From contig CALGVO010000186.1 of assembly GCA_937930135.1 (NCBI GenBank), positions 1-64,000 of the forward strand: a stretch of 64,000 nucleotides of DNA, in the 5' to 3' direction. The number at the start of each line of letters is the position of its first letter. Positions within the stretch are counted from its first letter, which is position 1. A program made the translations under genes and the position numbers. Under the pieces are notes generated by a model. The model searched no databases and was not told the DNA's origin. It worked only from the letters and a program-made list of their open reading frames with translations. Below are positions 26,636 through 35,527 of the stretch, one piece after another. The stretch comes from an uncultured Synechococcus sp. Lineage in GTDB: Bacteria; Cyanobacteriota; Cyanobacteriia; PCC-6307; Cyanobiaceae.

Positions 26636-27387
26636 CACGTCGTCGGCCCCGTCGCCGGCGGCGAGTCCAGCCAGTGCTGCACCCGAACCAGCAGGTCGGG
26701 CACCAGCAGAGCGTGGCCCGCATCCTGCAGTGTCCAGTGCTCGGGGGGGCGATCGAGATGGTCCTGAAGTCGCTTGAGCAGCTCCAGACGGGCCTCCGGC
26801 GCCACAATCGCATCATCCGCTGCGTCCACCACCAGCACCCGAGCCGTCCTGGGGAATCCCTCCGGTAAGCCGCTGGTGTGCAGCAGCCGCTGCAGGTCCT
26901 GATCGAGGCGTCGCCGCCCGTCCGGGGTCAGCCCTGTCTGCAATGGCCCCGGCGGCAGGGCCGACGCCGGGGCGGGCAGGGCCGCCCGCGCCAGAAAGCG
27001 TTCGAGCATGGCCCGCTCCCCATCGCTCCCCAGGGCGTTGTGCATCCCCATCAGGGCGGAGCGCAGCGCGCGGCCGGCGGCTCCGGCTGGCACGAAGCGA
27101 CCGAAACTGGTGAGCAACACCACACCCGTGGCGCTGCTGAGAACCTCGGCATCCACGAGATGGGGGCCCAGGGAGTGACCGATCACCACCCGCTGCGCTG
27201 CGGTGCAGCCAGTCGTCTCCTGCCAGCGGGGCCGTACGGGGGGTAAGGCTCCATAGCCCCGTTCGCCGTTCTGCCATTGCCAGCCATGGTGCTCGAAATG
27301 GCGTTGCCATGGCTGCCAGGCGGAGCTGTCGCCGCTCCAGCCGTGCATGGCGATCACCTGGTTGTGCGCTGGATCAGCCACACGCAA
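26635..27387 (-). CDS. bioK: Pimeloyl-ACP methyl ester esterase, BioK-type
   Basis: An alpha/beta hydrolase (250 residues) expected to remove the methyl cap from pimeloyl-ACP methyl ester and end BioC's cycle. The nucleophile is Ser72 in GHSLG, with an Asp in VDAADD (191 or 192) and His225 in DAGHAL. HGWSGDSSAWQPW near the N-terminus forms the oxyanion region. BioK is the esterase type described for Synechococcus, filling the role of BioH. It overlaps the bioF 3' end by 14 bases and the bioC start by one. Confidence 0.85.
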   Translation of the reverse strand: MRVADPAHNQVIAMHGWSGDSSAWQPWQRHFEHHGWQWQNGERGYGALPPVRPRWQETTGCTAAQRVVIGHSLGPHLVDAEVLSSATGVVLLTSFGRFVPAGAAGRALRSALMGMHNALGSDGERAMLERFLARAALPAPASALPPGPLQTGLTPDGRRRLDQDLQRLLHTSGLPEGFPRTARVLVVDAADDAIVAPEARLELLKRLQDHLDRPPEHWTLQDAGHALLVPDLLVRVQHWLDSPPATGPTT

Positions 27388-28510
27388 GCGCCTTCAGCAG
27401 GATCTCCAATGTCTCATCGCTCTGGTGGCGATGCAGCACCAGGCGCAGCCGTGCCGTTCCCTCCGGCACGGTGGGTGGGCGGATCGCCACCGTGAGCAGC
27501 CCGGCCTGCTCCAACTGCGCCTGGAGATCGAGGGCTGCCTGGTCATCACCCACCAGCAGCGGCAGGATCGGCCCCTGGCCGCCAGGGCGCTGCCAACCGG
27601 CGGTCTGGAGTCGGTCTCGCCATTGTTCGCTCCGGGCTACCAGCTGCTCGCCCCATTGGGGGTTCGCCTGGATCTGGCTGAGCGCCGCCAGGGCTGCCGC
27701 CGCCAGGGGTGGGGCCAGTGCCGTGGTGTAGCGGAAGGCTCCGCTGCTCTGCAGCAGCGCCTCGCCGAGGGCGCCATCACAGGCCAGAAAGGCCCCCCCG
27801 CTGCCGAAGGCCTTGCCGAAGGTGCCGCTGAGCATCGCCACCTCGCGGAGGCCATGGGCCAGCCCTCGTCCCTCGGGGCCGAGCACGCCGAGGGCATGGG
27901 CTTCGTCCACCAGCAAGCGTGCTCCGTGCTGCTGGCAGAGGTCCAGCATGGCCCCCAGGTGCGGGCTGGTGCCCTCCATGCTGAACAGGCTTTCGGTGAC
28001 CACCAGGGGCGGATGCCCTTGGTGGTGAGGTCCACAGGCCTGCAGCCGTCGCTCCAGGGCCTGGAGGTCGTTGTGGTCGAAGCGTTTCAGCCGGGCGCCG
28101 CTGGCCCGAACCCCCACCAGCAGGGAATGGTGAATCAGCCGGTCAGCGACCACGGTGGTGTGCCGGTCGGCCAGGGCGGCGATGGCGGCCAGGTTGGCCT
28201 GGAAGCCACTGGGGAAGAGCAGGACCCGCTCCCGGCTGAGCCAATCGGCCAAGGCCGATTCCAGGCGGGTATGCACCGGCCTGCTGCCGCTGATCAGACG
28301 CGAGCCTCCTGCGCCGACGCCGCTGCACTCCAGTTCGCTCTGGGCCGCGGCGATCAGGGCGGGGTCGCGGCTCAGGTTCAGATAGTCGTTGCTGGCCAGA
28401 TCCACGAGCCCGGAGTCGCTGTCATGGCAGCCTTCAACCTGCAGGCGGCTGCTGCCGGGCGGGCTGATGAAGCTGCGCAAGCGACGACGACGGGCCGGAG
28501 TAATCGACAT
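27374..28510 (-). CDS. bioF: 8-amino-7-oxononanoate synthase
   Basis: A PLP enzyme joining pimeloyl-ACP and L-alanine to give 7-keto-8-aminopelargonate. The 378-residue protein carries the aminotransferase fold type I with SNDYLNLS, VDEAHALGVLG and the PLP lysine Lys233 in GTFGKAFG. ATG at 28510 is used; a GTG at 28531 adds seven residues. It is the first gene of bioF-bioK-bioC-bioD, with overlapping joints throughout. Confidence 0.94.
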   Translation of the reverse strand: MSITPARRRRLRSFISPPGSSRLQVEGCHDSDSGLVDLASNDYLNLSRDPALIAAAQSELECSGVGAGGSRLISGSRPVHTRLESALADWLSRERVLLFPSGFQANLAAIAALADRHTTVVADRLIHHSLLVGVRASGARLKRFDHNDLQALERRLQACGPHHQGHPPLVVTESLFSMEGTSPHLGAMLDLCQQHGARLLVDEAHALGVLGPEGRGLAHGLREVAMLSGTFGKAFGSGGAFLACDGALGEALLQSSGAFRYTTALAPPLAAAALAALSQIQANPQWGEQLVARSEQWRDRLQTAGWQRPGGQGPILPLLVGDDQAALDLQAQLEQAGLLTVAIRPPTVPEGTARLRLVLHRHQSDETLEILLKALACG

Positions 28511-28544
28511 GCCGACCTGTCTGGCGATCACCGCGGCCTGCAGG

Positions 28545-29507
28545 ATGGCATGTCACCGCTCCGAGCTCGTGTCGTCGTCCCCGTCGCTGCCGTCGTTGGA
28601 GCGTTTCACCCTGTTGTTTCCGCTCTGGACCCTGCTGGCGGCCCTGCTGTCGTTGGCGGTGCCGGGCTTGTTCGCCTGGGTGGCGGGGCCCGTGATCACC
28701 TGGGGCCTTGCTCTGATCATGCTCGGCATGGGGCTGGGGCTTGCCCCGGCTGACTTTCGTCGGGTGCTGGCTCGGCCCCGCTCCGCCTTGATCGGTGTGG
28801 CCTTGCAGTTTTTGGTGATGCCGTCGTTGGCGGCCCTTCTGGCCTGGGGCCTGCGCTTGGAACCCCCTCTGGCGGTGGGATTGATTCTGGTGGGGTGTTG
28901 CCCCGGTGGCACGGCCAGCAACGTGGTGGCCTTGATCGCCAGGGCTGATGTGGCCCTTTCGGTGGTGATGACCAGCCTGAGCACGGGCCTGGCGGTGGTG
29001 CTGACGCCGTTGCTCACCAGCCTGCTGGCCGGGCGTTACGTGCCAGTGGAGGGCTGGACTCTGTTGATCAATGTGCTGCAGGTGGTGCTGGTGCCGGTGG
29101 CACTCGGTGTTGCCTTGAAGCAGGGGCAGCCGGGGCTGGCGCGGCGGATCGAACCGTTGATGCCGCCGATTGCCGTGGTCGCCATCGCCTTGATCGTGGC
29201 CGGGATCCTGGCAGGCCAGCGCCAGGCGTTGCTCAGTCAGGGCGTGCTGTTGCTTCTGGCCACAGTGCTTCTCCATGCCGGCGGTTTTGCCTTGGGGTTG
29301 TTGGTGCCGGCACTGCTTGGAGACGGGGCGTCGTCAAGCCGCACGATCAGCCTGGAGGTGGGGATGCAGAATTCAGGCCTGGCGGTGGTGTTGGCCCGGG
29401 CGGGAGGATTCGCCAGTCCGCTCACGGCCCTGCCCGGGGCGATCTCTGCTGTGGTGCATTCCCTGCTCGGCAGTGCCCTGGCGGCCTGGTGGCGGCGGCG
29501 TCCCTAG
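28545..29507 (+). CDS. Bile acid:sodium symporter (BASS) family transporter
   Basis: An inner-membrane protein of about 320 residues with nine to ten hydrophobic segments. It carries BASS signatures: the MLGMGLGLAPADFRRV region, GCCPGGTASNVVALIARADVALSV (sodium site) and the EVGMQNSGLAVVLA segment. Plant and cyanobacterial members move pyruvate, bicarbonate or other organic anions with sodium; the substrate here is not evident. ATG at 28545 is chosen; GTG at 28569 is possible. It diverges from bioF with only about 34 bases between starts. Confidence 0.85.
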   Translation: MACHRSELVSSSPSLPSLERFTLLFPLWTLLAALLSLAVPGLFAWVAGPVITWGLALIMLGMGLGLAPADFRRVLARPRSALIGVALQFLVMPSLAALLAWGLRLEPPLAVGLILVGCCPGGTASNVVALIARADVALSVVMTSLSTGLAVVLTPLLTSLLAGRYVPVEGWTLLINVLQVVLVPVALGVALKQGQPGLARRIEPLMPPIAVVAIALIVAGILAGQRQALLSQGVLLLLATVLLHAGGFALGLLVPALLGDGASSSRTISLEVGMQNSGLAVVLARAGGFASPLTALPGAISAVVHSLLGSALAAWWRRRP

Positions 29508-29517
29508 GATCGGCCCT

Positions 29518-32286
29518 ATGGCCGAAACCGACACCCTGGCTGCAGAGTCCGCAAGCGTGGGGTCGCCGGATCCGGCGCAGATTTTTCCCTTCCCCCTGGA
29601 TGAGTTCCAGCTGGAGGCGATCGAGGCCCTCAATCAGGGCCATTCCGTGGTGGTGAGCGCACCGACGGGATCGGGCAAGACCCTGGTGGGGGAATACGCC
29701 ATCTATCGGGCGATCGCGCATCGCCAAAAGGTGTTTTACACCACGCCGCTCAAGGCGTTGTCCAATCAGAAACTGCGGGATTTCCGCGCCCAGTTCGGGG
29801 CGGAGAACGTGGGCCTGATGACCGGTGATCTCAGCGTCAACCGGGAGGCCTCCATCGTGGTGATGACCACCGAGATCTTCCGCAACATGCTCTACGCGGA
29901 GGCGGATGAGAGTGACGATCCACTGGCGGATGTGGAGGCGGTGGTGCTCGATGAGTGCCACTACATGAACGACTCCCAGCGGGGCACGGTCTGGGAGGAG
30001 TCGATCATTCACTGCCCACCTTCGGTGCAATTGGTGGCCCTCTCAGCCACGGTGGCCAATGCCGGCCAACTCACCGACTGGATCGAGCGGGTGCACGGCC
30101 CCACCCGGCTCGTTCTCAGTGATCATCGGCCCGTCCCCCTGCAGTTCAGTTTCTGCAGTGCCAAGGGTCTGCACCCGCTGCTGAACGATCAGGGCACCGG
30201 TCTCCATCCCAACTGCAAGGTCTGGCGTGCTCCAAAAGGGAGCAAACGCAAAGGCCGCTCCCCCAAGCCGCCCCAGCCCGAGCCACCGCCGATCAGTTTC
30301 GTGGTCGCCCAGATGGCCGAACGGGACATGCTTCCTGCCATCTATTTCATTTTCAGCCGGCGCGGTTGCGACAAGGCGGTGCGCGATCTCGGCGTGCAAT
30401 GTCTCGTGAATGAGAACGAGCAGGCGAGGATCCGCGAGCGCTTCAAGGCCTATGCCAGCGCCAATCCGGAGGCGGTGCGCGATGGGGTGCATGCGGACGC
30501 TCTCCTGCGCGGCATCGCCGCTCACCATGCCGGCGTGCTTCCCGCCTGGAAGGAGCTGATCGAGGAGCTCTTCCAGGAGGGGTTGGTGAAGGTCGTGTTT
30601 GCCACGGAAACCCTGGCGGCCGGCATCAACATGCCGGCGCGCAGCACCGTGATCGCGGCGTTGTCCAAGCGCACCGAGCGGGGCCATCGGCCACTGATGG
30701 CAAGTGAGTTTCTGCAGATGGCCGGTCGCGCCGGTCGGCGTGGTCTCGATTCCCAGGGTTATGTGGTGACGGTGCAAAGCCGGTTTGAGGGGGTGCGTGA
30801 GGCCGGGCAGCTGGCCACCAGCCCCTCCGATCCGCTTGTGAGTCAGTTCACCCCGAGTTACGGCATGGTGCTGAATCTGTTGCAGCGCCACGATCTGGCG
30901 AAGGCGCGGGAGCTGGTGGAGCGCAGTTTCGGCCGCTACCTCGCCAGCCTCGATCTGGTCGAGGAGGAGGAGATCCTCACCCAGTTGCGTCTCCAGCTCG
31001 GTCAGCTGCAGGGCTCGGCGGGCGATGTGCCCTGGGAAGACTTCGAGGACTACGAGAAACGGCGTGGTCGCTTGCGCGAGGAGCGTCGCTTGCTCAGGAT
31101 CCTGCAGCAACAGGCGGAAGAAACCCTGGCCCACGAGCTCACACTGGCGCTGCAGTTCGCCAGTGTCGGCACCTTGGTGAGCCTCAAGGCGCCCCAACTT
31201 CGGGGGGTGGTCACGCCCGCGGTCATCGTCGAGAAATGCGATGGCCCCGGTCAGTTCCCCCTGCTGCTGTGCCTCACCGACGACAACGTCTGGCTGTTGC
31301 TGCCCTGCCAGGCCGTGGTGAGCCTGCATGCGGAACTGAGCTGCCTTCAGGTGGAGGGGGTGAGTCCACCGGAGCTGCGCCGTGCCGGTGAACTGCGGCA
31401 TGGTGATCAGCAGAGCGGTGGGTTGGCCCTGGCGGTGGGGCACATGGCCCAACGCCACGACATGACCACGCCCCAGTACGACCTGGCCGGTGAGGTGCTC
31501 TCCCAGGCGCGTCTGGTGGAGGAGCTGGAGGCTGATCTGGAGGCTCATCCGGCCCATCGCTGGGGTGATCGCCGTCAGTTGAAGAAGCATCGGCGCCGCA
31601 TGGAGGAACTGGAGCTGGAAATCCGTGAGCGACAGCAGATGCTTCACCACCGGGCCAACCGGCACTGGGAGACCTTTCTGGCCTTGATTGAGATCCTGCA
31701 GCACTTCGGCTGCCTGGATGATCTGGAACCCACCGAAATCGGGCGGACCGTGGCGGCCCTGCGCGGTGACAACGAACTCTGGTTGGGCCTGGCGCTGATG
31801 AGTGGGCACCTGGATGAGCTGCAGCCAGCGGAACTGGCGGCGGTGTTCGAGGCGATCAGCACGGAGGTGAACCGCCCCGATCTATGGAGCGGTTTTCCGC
31901 CGCCGCCGCGGGCTGAGGAGGCTCTGCATGACCTGATGGGGATCCGTCGTGAGCTCTTGCGGGCCCAGGAGCGGGCCCAGGTGGTGGTGCCCGCCTGGTG
32001 GGAACCGGAGCTGATGGGACTGGTGGAGGCCTGGGCGAGCGGTACGGCCTGGAACGATCTGATTGCCAATACTTCCCTGGATGAGGGCGATGTGGTGAGG
32101 ATCATGCGGCGCACGGTGGATCTGCTCGCCCAGGTGCCCTACTGCGAAGCGATCAGTGAGCAGCTGCGGCGCCATGCCCGTCAGGCGTTAAAGGCGATCA
32201 ACCGTTTCCCGGTGGCGGAAGCCGAGGATCTGCTCAAGGCGACGGAGGCGGGTGGTCTGAATCCGGCGACGGAACGGGCCGCCTGA
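29518..32286 (+). CDS. Ski2-like DEAD/DEAH-box RNA helicase
   Basis: A 922-residue superfamily 2 helicase. The ATPase core has SAPTGSGKT (P-loop, GSGKT at 51-55), the DECH box at 145-148, LSATVANA, ATETLAAGINMPAR and QMAGRAGRRG (motif VI). The C-terminal region resembles the DSHCT domain of Ski2/Mtr4 helicases. It probably acts in RNA processing or decay. It follows the BASS gene by 10 bases and converges with fumC, 4 bases apart. Confidence 0.93.
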   Translation: MAETDTLAAESASVGSPDPAQIFPFPLDEFQLEAIEALNQGHSVVVSAPTGSGKTLVGEYAIYRAIAHRQKVFYTTPLKALSNQKLRDFRAQFGAENVGLMTGDLSVNREASIVVMTTEIFRNMLYAEADESDDPLADVEAVVLDECHYMNDSQRGTVWEESIIHCPPSVQLVALSATVANAGQLTDWIERVHGPTRLVLSDHRPVPLQFSFCSAKGLHPLLNDQGTGLHPNCKVWRAPKGSKRKGRSPKPPQPEPPPISFVVAQMAERDMLPAIYFIFSRRGCDKAVRDLGVQCLVNENEQARIRERFKAYASANPEAVRDGVHADALLRGIAAHHAGVLPAWKELIEELFQEGLVKVVFATETLAAGINMPARSTVIAALSKRTERGHRPLMASEFLQMAGRAGRRGLDSQGYVVTVQSRFEGVREAGQLATSPSDPLVSQFTPSYGMVLNLLQRHDLAKARELVERSFGRYLASLDLVEEEEILTQLRLQLGQLQGSAGDVPWEDFEDYEKRRGRLREERRLLRILQQQAEETLAHELTLALQFASVGTLVSLKAPQLRGVVTPAVIVEKCDGPGQFPLLLCLTDDNVWLLLPCQAVVSLHAELSCLQVEGVSPPELRRAGELRHGDQQSGGLALAVGHMAQRHDMTTPQYDLAGEVLSQARLVEELEADLEAHPAHRWGDRRQLKKHRRRMEELELEIRERQQMLHHRANRHWETFLALIEILQHFGCLDDLEPTEIGRTVAALRGDNELWLGLALMSGHLDELQPAELAAVFEAISTEVNRPDLWSGFPPPPRAEEALHDLMGIRRELLRAQERAQVVVPAWWEPELMGLVEAWASGTAWNDLIANTSLDEGDVVRIMRRTVDLLAQVPYCEAISEQLRRHARQALKAINRFPVAEAEDLLKATEAGGLNPATERAA

Positions 32287-32290
32287 GGGG

Positions 32291-33688
32291 TCATCCGTGC
32301 GGCATGGTCATCGCGGCCGGATCAACGATCCGGTCAAAATCATCAGCGCTGACGTAGCCCAGCTCCAGGGCGGCATCGCGAAGGCTCGTACCCTGCTCAT
32401 GGGCGTATTTCGCGATGGCACTGGCTTTGTCGTAGCCGATCACCGGGGCCAGGGGCGTCACGAGCATCAGGGATTGCTCGACGTCGCGTTGAATGCGGCT
32501 GAGGTTCGGTTCCATCCCTTCCACCATCGCCACCCGGAAGCAGCGGCAGGCATCCGTGAGCAGGGTGATCGCCTGGAGCAGATTGAAGCCGATCAGCGGT
32601 TTGTAGACGTTCATCTGCAGGTGCCCACCGGCTCCCGCCATGGCCACAGCGGCATCGAGGCCGATCACCTGCGTGCACACCATCGCCATCGCTTCGCACT
32701 GGGTGGGATTCACCTTGCCGGGCATGATCGAGCTGCCGGGTTCGTTTTCCGGCAGATGGAGTTCGGCCAGGCCGGCGCGGGGGCCGCAAGCCAGCAAGCG
32801 GATGTCGTTGGCGATCTTCAGCAGTGTCACCGCCAGCAGCCGCAGCTGACCCATGGCATGCACCAGGCCGTCATGGCTGGCCATCACGGCGAACTTGTTG
32901 ACCGCTGAGCGGAAGGGCAGGCCGGTGAGGCGTGCAAGCTCGGCGGCGGCCTGCTCCGCAAAGCCATCGGGTGCGTTCAGGCCTGTGCCAACAGCCGTGC
33001 CGCCAAGGGGTAGAGGCAGCACTTCGGCGAGGCAGGCATCGATCCGCTCAGTGGCTGTGGCGATCTGGTCGCGCCAGGCGGACACTTCCTGGCCCAGGGT
33101 GAGCGGCACCGCGTCCTGCAGGTGGGTGCGGCCGATTTTTACAATCGCATTCCAGTCGTCGGCTTTCCTGGCTAAGGCCGCGTTCAGCCTTTGCAGTTCA
33201 GGCACTAGGCGGCGGCTGATCCCTTCGGCGGTTGCAACGTGGATGGCGGCCGGAAAGGCGTCATTGGTCGATTGCGAACGATTGACGTGATCATTCGGGT
33301 GCACCGGTCTGTTGCTTCCCAGGGGCTCGCCAGCGGACAGGGACGCGAGATTGCTGATCACCTCATTGAGATTCATGTTGGTCTGGGTGCCACTGCCGGT
33401 CTGCCAGACCCGTAAGGGGAAGTGCGCATCGTGCTGGCCTTCGGCTACCGCCTCCGCCGCCTCCACAATCAGAGCGCAACGCTCCTGATCGAGAACGCCC
33501 AGGCGGGTGTTCACCACGGCGGCCACCTGTTTGATCCGTGCCAGGGCGTGGATCAGTTCCAGGGGAACGGTGTCCTGGCTGATGGCGAAATTCTGAAGCG
33601 AGCGTTGGGTCTGAGCGCCCCAGAGAGCCTCAGCTGGCACCTCCACTGGCCCCATGCTGTCGTGATCGGTCCGGATCGCATGCGTCAT
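32291..33688 (-). CDS. fumC: Class II fumarate hydratase
   Basis: Reversible hydration of fumarate to L-malate in the TCA cycle. The 465-residue protein has the class II signature GSSIMPGKVNP, TQTNMNLNEVI and the GRTHLQDAVP segment. The ATG at 33688 overlaps the stop of a 33-residue membrane peptide gene by four bases, so it is likely translated from an upstream purB-containing mRNA. Aspartase is the usual confusion, but the length and motif fit fumarase better. Confidence 0.95.
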   Translation of the reverse strand: MTHAIRTDHDSMGPVEVPAEALWGAQTQRSLQNFAISQDTVPLELIHALARIKQVAAVVNTRLGVLDQERCALIVEAAEAVAEGQHDAHFPLRVWQTGSGTQTNMNLNEVISNLASLSAGEPLGSNRPVHPNDHVNRSQSTNDAFPAAIHVATAEGISRRLVPELQRLNAALARKADDWNAIVKIGRTHLQDAVPLTLGQEVSAWRDQIATATERIDACLAEVLPLPLGGTAVGTGLNAPDGFAEQAAAELARLTGLPFRSAVNKFAVMASHDGLVHAMGQLRLLAVTLLKIANDIRLLACGPRAGLAELHLPENEPGSSIMPGKVNPTQCEAMAMVCTQVIGLDAAVAMAGAGGHLQMNVYKPLIGFNLLQAITLLTDACRCFRVAMVEGMEPNLSRIQRDVEQSLMLVTPLAPVIGYDKASAIAKYAHEQGTSLRDAALELGYVSADDFDRIVDPAAMTMPHG

Positions 33689-33786
33689 GGCTTCGGGTTG
33701 CTCCGCAGCACCAGCGTGATGATCAGCACCAGGCCGCTCAGGCTGATGCCCACGTAGATCCAGTCGGCGTAGGGGGTCCAGAACAT
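33685..33786 (-). CDS. Tiny single-pass membrane peptide (33 residues)
   Basis: A 33-residue reading frame: a short Trp/Pro N-terminus, a hydrophobic helix (about 9-27: DWIYVGISLSGLVLIITLV), and a basic tail. It starts 13 bases after the purB stop and its TGA overlaps the fumC ATG by four bases. Size and shape resemble small subunits of thylakoid complexes, but I do not recognise a family. The gene-tight placement argues for a real product; the near ribosome-binding sequence (AAGG, two bases from ATG) is poor. Confidence 0.5.
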   Translation of the reverse strand: MFWTPYADWIYVGISLSGLVLIITLVLRSNPKP

Positions 33787-33799
33787 CGCCTTGTGCGAC

Positions 33800-35095
33800 T
33801 CAAAGGCCGAGGCGATCCCAGATCACGCCGAGATTGGCCTGATGGAGGTCGGTGCTGAAGCAGTCAGCTAGCTGCTCGGCGCTGAGTTTGCCGGTCACCT
33901 CCGGATCCGCCGCCAGGTTGGCGCGGAAGTCGCCGCCGTTGCTGTTCCAGGCGCAGTGGGCGTTGCGTTGCACCACCCGATAGGCGTCCTCCCGGCTCAT
34001 GCCGGCGTCCACCAGGCCCAGCAACACGCGCTGACTGAACACCACGCCGCCATACACATTCATGTTGCGGCGCATGTTGTCGGGGTAGACCCCGAGGCCC
34101 GCCACAACAGCCGTCATTTCCCGCAGCATGAAATGCAGGGTCACCGAACAGTCAGGCAGCATCATCCGCTCGGTGGAGCTATGGCTGATGTCACGCTCGT
34201 GCCAGAGGGCTACGTTCTCGAGGGCTGCCACCACATAACTGCGCAGCACCCGAGCCAGGCCGCTGATGCGTTCACTGCGGATCGGGTTGCGTTTGTGGGG
34301 CATGGCCGAGCTGCCCTTCTGGCCTTTGGCAAAGCTTTCCTCCACCTCCAGAACGTCGGTGCGCTGCAGGTTGCGGATTTCGGTGGCGAAGCGATCGAGG
34401 GATGCGCCCACCAACGCCAGGGTCTGCACATAGTCGGCGTGACGATCACGGGAGATCACCTGGGTGCTGGCGGTGTCTGGCCTGAGGCCGAGGCGCTCGC
34501 AGGTGAGGCGCTCCACCTCGGGATCGGTGTTGGCGTAGGTGCCCATCGCGCCGCTGATCTGGCCGACGGCCACATCCCGCTCCAGCCGCTCGAGGCGCTC
34601 GGCGTTGCGCCGCGTCTCCGCGAGCCAGCCGGCCAGCTTGAAGCCGAATGTGATCGGTTCGCCATGGATGGCGTGGGAACGGCCGATCATCACGGTGCCT
34701 TTGTGCTCGGCAGCCAGCGCGGCAATGGCCTGATCCAGTGCCGACAGCTCCTTGCGCAGCAGGGCGACGGAGGCTTTCAGCTGCAGCGCCAGACCGGTGT
34801 CGAGCACGTCGCTGCTGGTCATCCCCACGTGGATGTAACGGCCTGCATCCCCCACGTGTTCGTTGACGTTGGTGAGGAAGGCGATCACGTCATGACGCAC
34901 TTCCGCTTCGATGGCGAGGATCCGCTCGGGCTCGAAACACGCTTTGGCGCGAATCTCCTGCATGGCTGACTCGGGGACGCGACCGAGGCTGCAATTGGCT
35001 TCGCAGGCGGCGACTTCCACGTCGAGCCAGCTTTGATATTTGGCCCTGTCCGTCCAGAGCTCGCCCATCTCGGGCAGGGTGTAGCGCTCGATCAA
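33800..35095 (-). CDS. purB: Adenylosuccinate lyase
   Basis: Cleaves SAICAR and adenylosuccinate in purine synthesis. The 431-residue protein has the superfamily signature SSAMPHKRNP and the segments MIGRSHAIHGEP and HMGMTSSDVLDT-like (here VGMTSSDVLD). The conserved IERYTLPEMG N-terminus follows a TTG at 35095; there is no ATG or GTG in the right place, so TTG is the start. It is followed on the same strand by the 33-residue peptide and fumC. Confidence 0.96.
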   Translation of the reverse strand: MIERYTLPEMGELWTDRAKYQSWLDVEVAACEANCSLGRVPESAMQEIRAKACFEPERILAIEAEVRHDVIAFLTNVNEHVGDAGRYIHVGMTSSDVLDTGLALQLKASVALLRKELSALDQAIAALAAEHKGTVMIGRSHAIHGEPITFGFKLAGWLAETRRNAERLERLERDVAVGQISGAMGTYANTDPEVERLTCERLGLRPDTASTQVISRDRHADYVQTLALVGASLDRFATEIRNLQRTDVLEVEESFAKGQKGSSAMPHKRNPIRSERISGLARVLRSYVVAALENVALWHERDISHSSTERMMLPDCSVTLHFMLREMTAVVAGLGVYPDNMRRNMNVYGGVVFSQRVLLGLVDAGMSREDAYRVVQRNAHCAWNSNGGDFRANLAADPEVTGKLSAEQLADCFSTDLHQANLGVIWDRLGL

Positions 35096-35164
35096 GGGCC
35101 AGCGCGTGGCAACAACTCAACCAATGTATGGCGTGGCCTGAGGCGGACGATCGTGGCTGTGACG

Positions 35165-35359
35165 TCAGGCCGAGGTGAGGCGGTTGTGCTCCACCTCCCA
35201 TTGCACATGGTGTCCCCAAGCCTGCTGGCGCACCCAGCATCGCCCTCCCCGGCATTGGATCACCTGAAAGGGAGGGAGATCATTGGGGTGGTTGTCGAGA
35301 GTCACGAACGTGCCTGGAGCGAGCAGTTCGAGAACGGGTGTTGCCTCTTGGTGCGGCAC
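35165..35359 (-). CDS. Small conserved-looking protein
   Basis: About 64 residues from a GTG at 35359. The stretch LLAPGTFVTLDNHPNDLPPF followed by CRGGRCWVRQQAWG looks like a compact beta-rich domain with a Cys-x4-Cys pair. The upstream in-frame extension (to 35689) overlaps the start of tlyA and is low-complexity. It is upstream of purB, 69 bases apart, and divergent from tlyA. Family not recognised. Confidence 0.55.
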   Translation of the reverse strand: MPHQEATPVLELLAPGTFVTLDNHPNDLPPFQVIQCRGGRCWVRQQAWGHHVQWEVEHNRLTSA

Positions 35360-35527
35360 GCTCTGCAGATGGGGCCGATGGGACGAGCGACGACGCTGGT
35401 TGGATCGGGGGGGCTGTTGAGCGGACACGTCCCTGCGGGCGGCTTGGATTGATCTTCCCGGTGGTTCCAGCAGTGCTGAGGGGAACCTCTGCTTTTGTTC
35501 GGTTTTCCCCTCTGCTTTTATGACGAA

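Noticed and set aside
30043..31809. 588-residue minus-strand frame in the helicase
   Set aside because: Antisense shadow with Gln/His-rich composition typical of complement frames.
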